Shown piece after piece: positions 54,537 through 63,332 of a stretch of DNA of 64,000 nt. A model generated the notes under the pieces. The model was not told the DNA's origin, did not search any database, and saw only the letters and a list, made by a program, of their open reading frames with translations. A program made the translations under genes and the position numbers. The DNA comes from Alishewanella tabrizica (lineage in GTDB: Bacteria; Pseudomonadota; Gammaproteobacteria; Enterobacterales; Alteromonadaceae). The DNA lies in assembly GCF_014652375.1 (NCBI RefSeq), contig NZ_BMYR01000006.1, positions 124,001-188,000 on the forward strand, written 5' to 3'. Position 1 is the first letter of the stretch. Each line of letters opens with the position of its first letter.

Positions 54537-55691
54537 TTATTGATTAGTATGCAGCCCCTTCGCCTGATCGGGCTCTGGGCGTTTACTTAATCGCCGCCAT
54601 AGCCATTCCATCGGACCTTGTTGGAAATACCGGGTGTAGAGTTGACTAAATAGCAGTTGGGCGCCAATCATTATTATAGCTATGCTGAGCAGCTGCAACC
54701 TATCTAACGTTGCGAACCACTCCGTTTTAACGACTCGGAACAGCAGTACCATGACAAGAGTTTGGCTTAAGTATAAGGTCAGAGCCAAACGACCACAGGG
54801 TGCCAGCCATTGCTGTAGCCAAGGTGAGTGCCGGAATTTAATCAACAGACTGGCAAAGCTTAACGCCATCATCACCTCAGCGACATAAGCCCAAGGCAGT
54901 ATGCCTGCTAGCCCTAAAATATAACCGCTATGATTATCCAACCATACTACTGAGCCACTTAACATTAATGCAGTGGCAAACAATCCCGCTGTGTGTTTTG
55001 TGGAAAATCCGATTGCAAACCAATCTGTTTTATACAGAGCAATTCCTAATAACATTAGCGCAGTACTGTACCAAAGCATAAAGGTGATAAAGGCGCCAAA
55101 CATAATTAGGCTTAGCGCTAAGTTTTCTTGTACCTGAGGCCAGAAAGGGCCTGTCCAAAGTTCAATTTGCTTGGTAACGGTTTCTGCGTTAGCCAGTTCT
55201 ACCGCGGTGGCGCCATCAACGAAGAGATAGGTTAGACTGACAATGGTAGGGAATATCATGCTGATGGCAAAAAAGAGGATGACTTTTCGCCATAGTGCTG
55301 CAATGGCTAAATGAAAATAGCCCTGATACAAAACAAACAGCCCGGTAAGTGCATACCAAAGCAAAATGTCACCAAACCAGATCAACCAACCGTGCACGAG
55401 CCCAAAGAAAAGTAACCAATTGAGACGACGCTTAAGATAAGCTTCACCGTACTTTTCTGCAATTAAATATAAGCCTACACCAAATAAGATACTAAACAGG
55501 CTGACAAAACGGCCTTTAATAAAAAGCGTTTGAATATTGTAAAGCAAGGTGTCGGTGCTGCTAGGCGCAATTTCTGTCCATTGCAGGCTGTGTGCATAAT
55601 CGGGTGGGAAGGCAAAGGCGAAGATATTCATGAGCAATAATGCCAATACGGCTAGGCCACGGATCATATCCAGTTGTTGCATCCGCTGCAT
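54537..55691 (-). CDS. DUF418/YeiB-like multi-pass membrane protein
   Basis: 384 residues with about ten hydrophobic helices. The start MQRMQQLDMIRGLAVLALLLMNI is the conserved opening of DUF418/YeiB proteins (RGLAVLGILLMNI). FIKGRFVSLFSILFGVGLYL and the C-terminal LALTLYLSQTLVM with SQLYTRYFQQGPMEWLWR complete the family pattern, which is related to membrane acyltransferases. It is located in the inner membrane; the substrate is unknown. AAGGAG five to six bases before the first ATG decides the start. A strong terminator follows. Confidence 0.85.
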   Translation of the reverse strand: MQRMQQLDMIRGLAVLALLLMNIFAFAFPPDYAHSLQWTEIAPSSTDTLLYNIQTLFIKGRFVSLFSILFGVGLYLIAEKYGEAYLKRRLNWLLFFGLVHGWLIWFGDILLWYALTGLFVLYQGYFHLAIAALWRKVILFFAISMIFPTIVSLTYLFVDGATAVELANAETVTKQIELWTGPFWPQVQENLALSLIMFGAFITFMLWYSTALMLLGIALYKTDWFAIGFSTKHTAGLFATALMLSGSVVWLDNHSGYILGLAGILPWAYVAEVMMALSFASLLIKFRHSPWLQQWLAPCGRLALTLYLSQTLVMVLLFRVVKTEWFATLDRLQLLSIAIIMIGAQLLFSQLYTRYFQQGPMEWLWRRLSKRPEPDQAKGLHTNQ

Positions 55692-55899
55692 TTTTACTCC
55701 TTATCAAATAGTGAAATTTTGTTATTTTGCAGCAATATTAACACACAGTTAACGCAAGCCAAGTGCTTTATCAGCAGCGGCTTTGAATATTCGTGAGCGG
55801 CCTTGATCAGATCAGGTTAACGCTGCGTTTTGGGATAACAGCGTTGAGTCATATCTGCTTAAGACAGCCATGTTTAACGCTTAGCGAATGATGGTGTCT

Positions 55900-56508
55900 T
55901 TACACAACAGCCACTTCAATACTACCGCCGCTACTATTTTGCAGTTGCTGGATAAAGCGTTCACTGTTTTCTATTGGCAGCAACACACTGAGCATCACCG
56001 CTTGCTGATACGTCACCGCGACGAGCTCACCGGCATGTTGAGCCAGTAATTGGCGGATCCGCGCCTCCAGTGCAAAGTCCGCCTTAAGTTCTAATAAAAT
56101 CTTCGGGCTTATGGTCGTCAGCTGTGCCAGCTGCGCGGCTTGTGATACTGCGGCCGAATAAGCCCGCACTAAGCCGCCTGCGCCTAGTTTTACCCCGCCA
56201 AAATAGCGCACAACTACAGCCAAGCTATTGCCCAGCTCACGTTCGGTTAGCACATGCAGCATAGGTTTTCCGGCAGTGCCATTTGGCTCGCCATCATCAC
56301 TAAAAGCTTGAGTTTGCGGTTGCCGGGTATTGCCAATAATATAGGCCCAGCAAACATGGGCGGCATCTTTATAACGCTCGCGATAATGCTGCACCCAGTG
56401 CATCGCCTGTTCGCGATCCGTTACCGGCTGCAAAAAGGTTAAAAACTCACTGTTTTTTTCAGTCAGGCTATGCTCGATCGGTGCGGAAAGCACGGTGTAG
56501 GAACTCAT
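55900..56508 (-). CDS. yigZ: YigZ/IMPACT-family protein
   Basis: 202 residues, the E. coli YigZ size. The N-terminal IMPACT domain (about 15-120) contains DAAHVCWAYIIG, the signature QAFSDDGEPNGTAGKP, then VVVRYFGGVKLGAGGLVRAY. A smaller C-terminal domain (about 135-200) has an EF-G-IV-like fold. Proteins of this family are linked to translation and ribosome biology; the biochemical role in bacteria is unsettled. It lies about 100 bases downstream of fumC on the same strand. Confidence 0.93.
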   Translation of the reverse strand: MSSYTVLSAPIEHSLTEKNSEFLTFLQPVTDREQAMHWVQHYRERYKDAAHVCWAYIIGNTRQPQTQAFSDDGEPNGTAGKPMLHVLTERELGNSLAVVVRYFGGVKLGAGGLVRAYSAAVSQAAQLAQLTTISPKILLELKADFALEARIRQLLAQHAGELVAVTYQQAVMLSVLLPIENSERFIQQLQNSSGGSIEVAVV

Positions 56509-56611
56509 ACCAGCGCCACTTTACATAAAGGGCGCTTAGTATAGCGAAAAAGCGCTCTGGCTGTCTTGGTAGAGCGGTTAATTGCTTGATAGTGAGTTGT
56601 GTGGTTTTCTC

Positions 56612-57985
56612 TTAAGTTAGCATGCCGGTCAGTTTGGCTGGATCTAATAACTGCGCCAGTTCTTCTCGGCTAATATCGGTTTGCTCGACGGCCACTTCTA
56701 AAATAGGCCGTTGTTGCTGATAAGCCAGCTTGGCGATCGCAGTGGCTTTGTCATAACCAATGCGACTATTCAGTGCGGTAACTAAAATAGGGTTTTGCGC
56801 CAAGCTTTTGGCAATATTTTGCTCGTTTACCGTAAAGCTGTTAATGGCCTGATTCGCTAAAGCCAGACAGCTGCCACTGAGTAAGCTGATGGCTTGCAGC
56901 AGGTTATCGGCGACTAAGGGCAGCATCACATTTAGCTCAAAATTCCCCGATTGCGCTGCAATACTTATAGCGGTATCGCAGCCAAACACTTGAGCGCAAG
57001 CCATGGCAACGGCTTCCGGTATTACCGGATTCACCTTGCCCGGCATAATCGAAGAGCCGGGCTGGAGTGCAGCTAAGCTAATTTCCGCTAACCCCGATAA
57101 GGGGCCTGAGTTCATCCAACGTAAGTCGTTGGCAATTTTTAGTAAGGCCGCCGCAAGCGTTTTTAAACTACCCGAGAGGGCTAAAGCGCCATCTTGTGAG
57201 CTTAGATTAAAGAAAAAATCTTTGCTGGGGCTTAGCGTTAAACCGGTCTGAACACTAAGTTGGGTGGCAAAGCGTTTGGCAAATTCGGCATGGGCGTTAA
57301 TACCCGTGCCCACCGCAGTGCCACCCTGCGCTAACTGGCTTAACAGTGGAATTTGCAGGGAAATTTGCGTTTGCGCATGAGTAATTTGGCTACACCAGCC
57401 GCCAAGCACCTGCGCAAAAGTGACTGGCATTGCGTCCATTAAATGGGTGCGACCGGTTTTTACAATATGACCGATTTCGGCAGATTTAGCGCTAAGCGCC
57501 TGTTGTAGCGCCGTTAGCGCAGGCAGGAGTTGCTGCTCTAGCGCCAGTAAGCTGCTTAATTGAATAGCGGTTGGGATAGTATCGTTACTGCTTTGGCCTA
57601 AATTAACATGATCATTGGGATGCACCTTATGCCCACTAAGTTGACTGGCCAAGGTCGCCAACACTTCATTCACATTCATATTACTGCTGGTGCCAGAACC
57701 GGTTTGGTACACACTGACCGGAAACTGGCTATGATCGGTGTGAGCGAGTAACTGCTCGGCTGCTTGTGTGATGGCGTGTGCTTCGGCTTCAGGCAATAGC
57801 TGTAAGCTGGCATTAGTTAACGCCGCAGCCTTTTTTATCTGTAATAAGGCCTGAATAAACCCTACTGGCATGGGCTTGCTGCTAATTTGAAAATTCTGCA
57901 CTGCGCGCTGTGTTTGAGCCTGATACAGTGCCTCTGCTGGTACCTTTAGCTCACCCATGGAATCACGTTCTATACGATAGTGCAT
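56612..57985 (-). CDS. fumC: Class II fumarate hydratase
   Basis: 457 residues, tetrameric iron-independent fumarase of the TCA cycle. Family motifs are YQTGSGTSSNMNVNEVLA, GQSSNDTIPTA, KTGRTHLMDAMPVTF and the superfamily signature GSSIMPGKVNP (catalytic Ser in GSS). It interconverts fumarate and malate in the cytosol. FumC is often preferred under iron limitation or oxidative stress; here Fur-type sites occur in the next kilobase upstream but not directly before fumC. The start ATG at 57985 follows a GGAG-like CAGGAGT. A MITE-like element sits just upstream. Confidence 0.96.
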   Translation of the reverse strand: MHYRIERDSMGELKVPAEALYQAQTQRAVQNFQISSKPMPVGFIQALLQIKKAAALTNASLQLLPEAEAHAITQAAEQLLAHTDHSQFPVSVYQTGSGTSSNMNVNEVLATLASQLSGHKVHPNDHVNLGQSSNDTIPTAIQLSSLLALEQQLLPALTALQQALSAKSAEIGHIVKTGRTHLMDAMPVTFAQVLGGWCSQITHAQTQISLQIPLLSQLAQGGTAVGTGINAHAEFAKRFATQLSVQTGLTLSPSKDFFFNLSSQDGALALSGSLKTLAAALLKIANDLRWMNSGPLSGLAEISLAALQPGSSIMPGKVNPVIPEAVAMACAQVFGCDTAISIAAQSGNFELNVMLPLVADNLLQAISLLSGSCLALANQAINSFTVNEQNIAKSLAQNPILVTALNSRIGYDKATAIAKLAYQQQRPILEVAVEQTDISREELAQLLDPAKLTGMLT

Positions 57986-58020
57986 ACTTACTCCTGGCAG
58001 TAAAAAATTTGATTAAGATA

Positions 58021-58283
58021 GGGCGTGTTGACGTTTGCTGGTTGTTTTTGCAGCTGGGTGGCTGGTATTTATACAAGGCAGAGCTTGTGATGTGTAGTTA
58101 TTCTACATGAACAAGCGATAACGCAGTAGAAATGCCAGCCACACGCTGCCCGAAGGGTTCATCTGGCGGCGCTTTGCTCTTTGTCACTCGTCGTTTATTT
58201 AGAATAACTAAACTACACTCCTCGTTTCGCGATCAAAGCGCCGCCAGAAGAACAAAATCTAACCAGCAAACGTCAACACGCCC
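58021..58283. mobile_element. 263-bp MITE-like structured repeat element with 23-bp terminal inverted repeats
   Basis: The ends GGGCGTGTTGACGTTTGCTG+GTT (58021-58043) and its exact reverse complement (58261-58283) form perfect 23-base inverted repeats. Inside are nested pairs: 58058-58070 with 58130-58142 (12 of 13), 58083-58088 with 58111-58116, 58095-58104 with 58201-58210 (10 of 10), and 58162-58176 with 58234-58248 (15 of 15). No coding frame fills it. No clear target duplication was found. It has the form of a non-autonomous MITE or a large structured palindromic repeat. Its right end runs into the 58273-58617 gene. Confidence 0.8.
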
Positions 58284-58617
58284 AAGCCTGTAACGCAAGT
58301 TGCTGTTTTTGGCCGTTGCGCTGCGCAGTATAAAGCTGGTTTAACGCCAGCATCGGGCGATAGAGTTGGTCCAAACAGCATTGATAAACCGATAGCTGTG
58401 TTTTATGAAACATGGCGGCGCGTGCTAAGTTAAACAAGCCCTGCCGCAAGCACCATTCTTGTAACAACAGATTCTGGTCTTGTTGCAGTTCCGCGGCGAC
58501 ACGACAGCAACTGGCGGTGTAGTCGGAGATCAGGCGGTGATAATGTTGTTTTGGATCGTAGGGGGCAAATAACTGCCTTTCTAAGCGAAACAGCGTATGC
58601 CAAAGCGATGTGGTCAT
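58273..58617 (-). CDS. Small Fur-box-preceded protein of unknown function
   Basis: 114 residues, helical, with five cysteines besides Met/Leu/Gln-rich helices; it has no signal or membrane segment. I do not recognise the family. GGAGG four bases before the ATG supports translation. A perfect Fur-type palindrome lies 14-50 bases upstream of the start, so expression should rise in low iron. The last codons and the stop (TGA) lie inside the terminal repeat of the MITE-like element, so the native C-terminus may have been replaced or shortened by its insertion. Confidence 0.7.
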   Translation of the reverse strand: MTTSLWHTLFRLERQLFAPYDPKQHYHRLISDYTASCCRVAAELQQDQNLLLQEWCLRQGLFNLARAAMFHKTQLSVYQCCLDQLYRPMLALNQLYTAQRNGQKQQLALQAWAC

Positions 58618-58630
58618 ATAACCTCCGGAA

Positions 58631-58667
58631 CATTATGCTAATGATAATGGTTATCATTAGCATAATG
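58631..58667. promoter_or_regulatory. Fur-box-type palindrome with perfect 17-base arms
   Basis: Arms CATTATGCTAATGATAA and TTATCATTAGCATAATG around TGG. The inner 19 bases AATGATAATGGTTATCATT fit the Fur consensus (GATAATGATAATCATTATC). It lies just upstream of the small gene ending at 58617. The flanking extension beyond 19 bases suggests two overlapping Fur dimers. Confidence 0.85.
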
Positions 58668-58816
58668 TCAAGTGTTAAACGCAATAGCTTTAGTGCTGGT
58701 CGAACATACAAAATTAACCAGTGAAGAGATAAAAGGCCGCTGTAAATGCTGGTTATTAAAAACAGATACGGGAGCAGCGCCCCCGTATGTATGTGTCAAG
58801 ATTTAGAGATACAGCG

Positions 58817-59893
58817 TTACTCTGCAGTAGGGATAATATAGCTAATATGCTGATAAAACCGCACTAGTAGATCTTGGCGATCGCCAGGAATTTCTAATTG
58901 GCGCGCAAAGCTACGCAGCGCCTCTTCCACCTGATTCATAAAGCGACCATAGCCAAACTCGGTATTGTCGTCTTTATCGGCCACGATAATAAAATGCGCG
59001 CTCTCAACCAGTTTGTCTGCTTGCCAAAAACTCAGCAGTTGTGGCTCGCTGCAATCTGGATTAAAGCTGACCTTTTGCAGTTCGCGGTTGTTTTCGACTT
59101 TATCCCATTTACTGTTACGGACTACCGGCGTTAATCCATTGGCCACTAATGCCAATTTATCCAGTTTTTTACCGGCACAGGCCGCAGTAAAACGTTGCTC
59201 TAATTGCTGATACAGTAGACTGAAATCGGTGGCTCCGGCGGTTAAAAAGTGCTGTTTCAAACTGCGGGTCAGTGGCAGTGTTACCGTTACATAGGTAATT
59301 TCACTGTGTTCATCGGGCAAGGCGCATTGCCGAGCTTTGTACCGCGGGTAAAGGCCGCGAAGTTTATAACCATAGCTTTCTTTATGCCCTTTGGTTTTGG
59401 CAAATAAATCATAGGAGAGTTGCTGATGATCACGGAGTTTAATGGCTGGCTTACCTGGTAACTGTTGTTGCCAAGTCGTCAATAACTGTACCACTTTGCC
59501 ATGAAATGCTGCCGCTTGTGCACGTAGCTCTTCGCCAGTAGCTAAAAAGACGATCCGAAGTTTACGTGCCTGATAGTCTGGCGTAATAAAGACACCTTGC
59601 CCTTCGTGATACTTAGGATTGTAGAAGAACAGAATTTGTTTTTCAGTTTGCAGGCTATATGCTTCTTCGTGATAACGTACTACCGGTAATTTATCATTGG
59701 CAATCAATTGCACATTGCGTAGTTCAACCTGTTCCATCAAAGCAAAGAGCTGCTGCGCAAGCTGTTGGTAGCATGCTGCAGTAGAAGCGAATCCAGCATA
59801 AAATGCCTCGTCCGTTTTAATTTCAGCTAATAAGTACTGATTAGAGCGAGCATTAGTAGGAATATAAACACGATGTGGATTGTGGCTAGCCAT
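58817..59893 (-). CDS. Conserved Alteromonadales protein, probable DUF3083
   Basis: 358 residues, soluble, no signal peptide. It reads as an internal duplication. Each half has a QL...LM/QRF helix, then LRNVQLIANDKLPVVRYHEEAY or LDKLALVANGLTPVVRNSKW, then a strand with LFFYNP or KVSFNPD, and an AAAFHGKVVQLL or MNQVEEALRSFA helix. I place it in DUF3083, a family I know from Shewanella, from memory only. The function is unknown. GGAGG lies six bases before the ATG. It is a single gene. Confidence 0.65.
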   Translation of the reverse strand: MASHNPHRVYIPTNARSNQYLLAEIKTDEAFYAGFASTAACYQQLAQQLFALMEQVELRNVQLIANDKLPVVRYHEEAYSLQTEKQILFFYNPKYHEGQGVFITPDYQARKLRIVFLATGEELRAQAAAFHGKVVQLLTTWQQQLPGKPAIKLRDHQQLSYDLFAKTKGHKESYGYKLRGLYPRYKARQCALPDEHSEITYVTVTLPLTRSLKQHFLTAGATDFSLLYQQLEQRFTAACAGKKLDKLALVANGLTPVVRNSKWDKVENNRELQKVSFNPDCSEPQLLSFWQADKLVESAHFIIVADKDDNTEFGYGRFMNQVEEALRSFARQLEIPGDRQDLLVRFYQHISYIIPTAE

Positions 59894-59987
59894 AAAACCT
59901 CCGATACAATTAATTACGCGCAGTCTACTGATAACTGCGCGGTCGTTTATTGTTCTAGATTAAAGTTTTGACCGATCTGGAATGAGG

Positions 59988-60620
59988 CTAGGGTTCGTTT
60001 AGTTCTTGATGGTGTTTACCAAAAACTGGAATAGTAATATGCCATTTTATTGCGGCTAAACGCAGGATTAATAAGCCCAACATGCCTGCAATCATCGCAT
60101 AAAATTGCGGCACATTAAGCGCCAGTAATCCGGTGTAAATAATGCCACCAAAAATACAGGTGACGGCGTAAAGCTCACCACGAAATACCATGGGGATTTC
60201 GCGACATAGCACGTCACGGATCATACCGCCGCACACACCGCTCATCGTACCAAGCATAATGGCCACCATACTGGATGTGCCATGATCTAACGCTTTTTGC
60301 GTACCCATTATTACAAAGAATGCCAAACCAATAGCATCAGCAATTTGCAGGGTATTGTTTGGAATGGTAAGCCGATTACGTACCAGCAGAATCGTCACAA
60401 TCGCGGCGATAAAAATAGCGTAGAAATAGGTGTTGTTGTTCATCCAGATCACAGGCACATCTAAGATCAAGTCGCGCAAAGTACCGCCACCAATAGCCGT
60501 AACACTCGCCAATACAATGACGCCAAAACCATCCATATGATTACGCCATGCTGCTAAGGTACCCGAGATAGCAAATACGGCGATACCTGCCAAATCAAAC
60601 CAATGAAAATATTCCGACAT
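59988..60620 (-). CDS. TRIC-type cation channel family protein (YadS/UPF0126)
   Basis: 210 residues with seven hydrophobic helices and the repeated family motif: GIAVFAISGTLAAWRNHMDGFGV then VTAIGGGTLRDLIL in the first half, and GLAFFVIMGTQKALDHG then GVCGGMIRDVL in the second. The paired GGG/GGxxRD motifs are those of bacterial TRIC homologues such as YadS. They form small trimeric ion channels in the inner membrane; glycine transport has been proposed for some members. It is divergent from the Fur-box TonB receptor. Confidence 0.9.
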   Translation of the reverse strand: MSEYFHWFDLAGIAVFAISGTLAAWRNHMDGFGVIVLASVTAIGGGTLRDLILDVPVIWMNNNTYFYAIFIAAIVTILLVRNRLTIPNNTLQIADAIGLAFFVIMGTQKALDHGTSSMVAIMLGTMSGVCGGMIRDVLCREIPMVFRGELYAVTCIFGGIIYTGLLALNVPQFYAMIAGMLGLLILRLAAIKWHITIPVFGKHHQELNEP

Positions 60621-60750
60621 GGCTAAATGCTTCCATGAGCAAAGTTAAGGTTTCTAGTTAGAACAATACCATTTTACGCCAACACGGAACACTGTGACGA
60701 CTGTTTTTCTAGTAATCCGGATCAGACAGAATATTTTAATTGCATTTGCA

Positions 60751-60769
60751 AATGATAGTAATTATCATT
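60751..60769. promoter_or_regulatory. Fur box upstream of the TonB receptor
   Basis: AATGATAGTAATTATCATT, a 19-base Fur-type site with AATGATA / TATCATT arms, 108 bases before the receptor start codon. It resembles the site at 58640-58658 in core sequence and indicates iron control of the receptor. Confidence 0.8.
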
Positions 60770-60877
60770 CGCGTAATTGTTCGGGGTAAATTGTTTGCTC
60801 GTCGCTGCAACAGGCTGTTGATCTCATCTTCATAAAACCATCGAGACTTGTTGTCATTTTAACTATAGGGAGTTTTC

Positions 60878-63082
60878 ATGTATTTTCGTCGTGCCGTTTT
60901 AGCATCAGCAATAAGTGCTGCCGTTACCGTTACTAGCCCGGTTTTTGCTAATGTAGAGGCTGCTGCAGATAGCAATATGGAAGTTATTGTTGTTACTGCT
61001 GCGGGTTTTGAGCAGCGTTTAATTGAGGCACCTGCCAGTATTAGTGTGGTTACTGCGGCGGAACTACAGCAAAAAAGTTTTACCAATATCGCAGAAGCAT
61101 TGTCATCAATCCCAGGTGTTGATGTTCGCAATGGCGTGGGAAAAACCGGTGGGCTAAACATTCAAATTCGTGGTTTGCCGTCTGACTATACTTTAATTTT
61201 AATCGATGGCCGTCGCCAGAACACCTCGGGTAGCATTGGCCCAAATGGCTTTAATGAGTTCTCAACCAGTTTTCTACCGCCGTTATCAGCCATTGAGCGT
61301 ATTGAAGTCATTCGTGGCCCTATGTCAACTTTATATGGATCTGATGCCATGGGCGGCGTAGTCAATATTATTACAAAGGCCGTTGCCACCGAGTGGGGCG
61401 GCAATCTAAGTGTTGATCATGTTTGGCAAGAAAATCGTGATGCGGCTGATGCCTCAACGTTTAATCTTGGGGTGAGTGGGCCATTAGCCGAAGGTGTAGG
61501 TTTGCAGCTTCGGGGGCGTTTTTTTGATCGCGGAAACTCTGAGCGAATGAATCCTGCAGGTACGGGGCGTGATCCGCGTCCAGCAGAAGGTAACAATTAT
61601 GCGCTAGGTGGTAAGGTAACTTATCAACTAAACGAACAGCACCGGATCTGGGTTGATCTTGACACCGCCCGGCAAAAGTACAGTAATGCCGACGGCCGCT
61701 TAGGCACTCTCGATACCTATCGCGCTGACGGCACGCCGAATCGGATCGCTGGCTACGAACACGAATTACGTTTTTATCGAGATCAGCAAGTGATTGGTCA
61801 CCGTGCCTTTTTAGCTACAGGCACTTGGGATACGTCGTTAAGTCGCGTTGTTTCTGAGCAAGAAGGGCGTACCTTACCTGCCGGAAATGCGCCAGCGTTT
61901 GGTTACAGCGCTATTGGTGGAGAGCCACGTACATTACAAAATACCGATATTGTGTTCGATACCCGTTTTGTTATGCCATTGGCAAATCACTTATTGTCAG
62001 TGGGGTTTGAGGTTAAAGATGCTGAGGTGATTGATGGTGCTGCGGGGCAAGGCAATGCCTTTAAGCAAGACTCGCGTTCGCTTTATGCTGAAGATGAGTG
62101 GGCACTGCGGGACGATTTACGTTTTACCCTAGGCGGCCGCTACGAGGATCATAGTGCTTTTGGTGGGCATTTTACGCCACGCGCTTATATTGTTTGGAAT
62201 ACCACGGAGCAATGGACTTTAAAAACCGGCGTAAGCACGGGCTATAAAGTACCCACGCCAAATCAATTGCATGATGGTGTGACCGGATTTACAGCACAAG
62301 GGGCGTCGGTTACCTTGGGTTCTCCTACTTTGCAGCCGGAAGAAACCATTAACTACGAAGTAAGTGTTAATTATACTGACTTAGATAAGCTAACACTCAC
62401 CGCCACCGTCTTTTTAAACGAATTTAAAAATAAACTCGCTACAGGGCCAAGTACGCCGAATTGCTTGTATTCCGACGCCACCACTCCGTTAAATCGCCCG
62501 GGGTGTATCACGGTAGGTAATTTTAGAACCCAAAGCGATTTTAGTCAGCAAATTAACTTAGATAAGGCGGAAAGCCGCGGAGTTGAATTCACTACAAATT
62601 ATGCCATGAGTGACAGCGTAACGGCGAAGGCGACTTATACTTGGATGGATACGGAAGTAAAAAGCGGTGCTGACGTGGGCACCTATTTGGTCAATAATCC
62701 GAAAAATCAATTAACCGCCAGTACGACTTGGCAACTCACCGATAAATTTAGTACCTGGGTAGAAGCCGAATATAAAAGTGATCGCAAACGTTTCGAGCCT
62801 TACCCAACATCTGGGCAAAATTTAGCCATTGCCAATGCCACCGACAATCAATTAAAGGGCTATAGCGTGTTGAATTTGGGAGCCAGTTATCGCCTGCAAG
62901 ATAATCTGCGGCTAAATGCGGTGGTATATAACTTACAAGACAAAGATTTTTCTCAGAGTCGTGCGTATGTTTGGAATGGTAATACAGAGTATGCGTATCT
63001 TTACTCGCATACGACCAGTGCGATTGGGGGGACCTACATAGATGGACGAAGACTTTGGATATCGCTCTCTTATGATTTTTAA
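60878..63082 (+). CDS. TonB-dependent receptor, FepA/CirA-like iron-siderophore type
   Basis: 734 residues. The signal peptide (1-25, VFANV) is followed by the TonB-box region MEVIVVTAAGFEQRL and the plug (about 45-160; IAEALSSIPGVDVRNGVGKT, IQIRGLPSDYTLILIDGRRQ, IERIEVIRGPMSTLYGSDAMGG split over residues 135-156). The barrel ends RRLWISLSYDF. The arrangement is that of catecholate siderophore or colicin receptors rather than sugar receptors. A Fur box lies upstream and a terminator downstream, so it is a single iron-regulated gene. The ligand cannot be read from sequence. Confidence 0.92.
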   Translation: MYFRRAVLASAISAAVTVTSPVFANVEAAADSNMEVIVVTAAGFEQRLIEAPASISVVTAAELQQKSFTNIAEALSSIPGVDVRNGVGKTGGLNIQIRGLPSDYTLILIDGRRQNTSGSIGPNGFNEFSTSFLPPLSAIERIEVIRGPMSTLYGSDAMGGVVNIITKAVATEWGGNLSVDHVWQENRDAADASTFNLGVSGPLAEGVGLQLRGRFFDRGNSERMNPAGTGRDPRPAEGNNYALGGKVTYQLNEQHRIWVDLDTARQKYSNADGRLGTLDTYRADGTPNRIAGYEHELRFYRDQQVIGHRAFLATGTWDTSLSRVVSEQEGRTLPAGNAPAFGYSAIGGEPRTLQNTDIVFDTRFVMPLANHLLSVGFEVKDAEVIDGAAGQGNAFKQDSRSLYAEDEWALRDDLRFTLGGRYEDHSAFGGHFTPRAYIVWNTTEQWTLKTGVSTGYKVPTPNQLHDGVTGFTAQGASVTLGSPTLQPEETINYEVSVNYTDLDKLTLTATVFLNEFKNKLATGPSTPNCLYSDATTPLNRPGCITVGNFRTQSDFSQQINLDKAESRGVEFTTNYAMSDSVTAKATYTWMDTEVKSGADVGTYLVNNPKNQLTASTTWQLTDKFSTWVEAEYKSDRKRFEPYPTSGQNLAIANATDNQLKGYSVLNLGASYRLQDNLRLNAVVYNLQDKDFSQSRAYVWNGNTEYAYLYSHTTSAIGGTYIDGRRLWISLSYDF

Positions 63083-63188
63083 CGCCATGTTTTACAGTAT
63101 GTACCCCACTGAACGTTTATTTTAGCGTAATCAAGTAAAGGCGCAGTGCCTTACCTAATAAAGATGCATTAGATCGTATCCCTCGACC

Positions 63189-63219
63189 AAAACCTGCACA
63201 TAAAATTGCAGGTTTTTTT
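63189..63219 (+). terminator. Rho-independent terminator after the TonB receptor gene
   Basis: Ten-base arms AAAACCTGCA / TGCAGGTTTT, eight-base loop, followed by further T. It lies about 110 bases after the stop codon. Confidence 0.9.
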
Positions 63220-63237
63220 ATTTCCTCAGGAACTGTT

Positions 63238-63303
63238 ATGCTTATTGGCTTTCAGAGTGTTTACTCAGGTTATGTGTTGATAGGATCGCCTTGCAACGCA
63301 TAA
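63238..63303 (+). CDS. Possible 21-residue micro-ORF
   Basis: MLIGFQSVYSGYVLIGSPCN plus Ala, a complete frame with AGGAAC six bases before the ATG. It lies between a terminator and the next gene, 29 bases upstream of that gene's start. The support is only the ribosome-binding site. It could be a leader peptide or chance. Confidence 0.25.
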   Translation: MLIGFQSVYSGYVLIGSPCNA

Positions 63304-63332
63304 TACTAAATTTTCTTATTTTTAGGTTTTGT

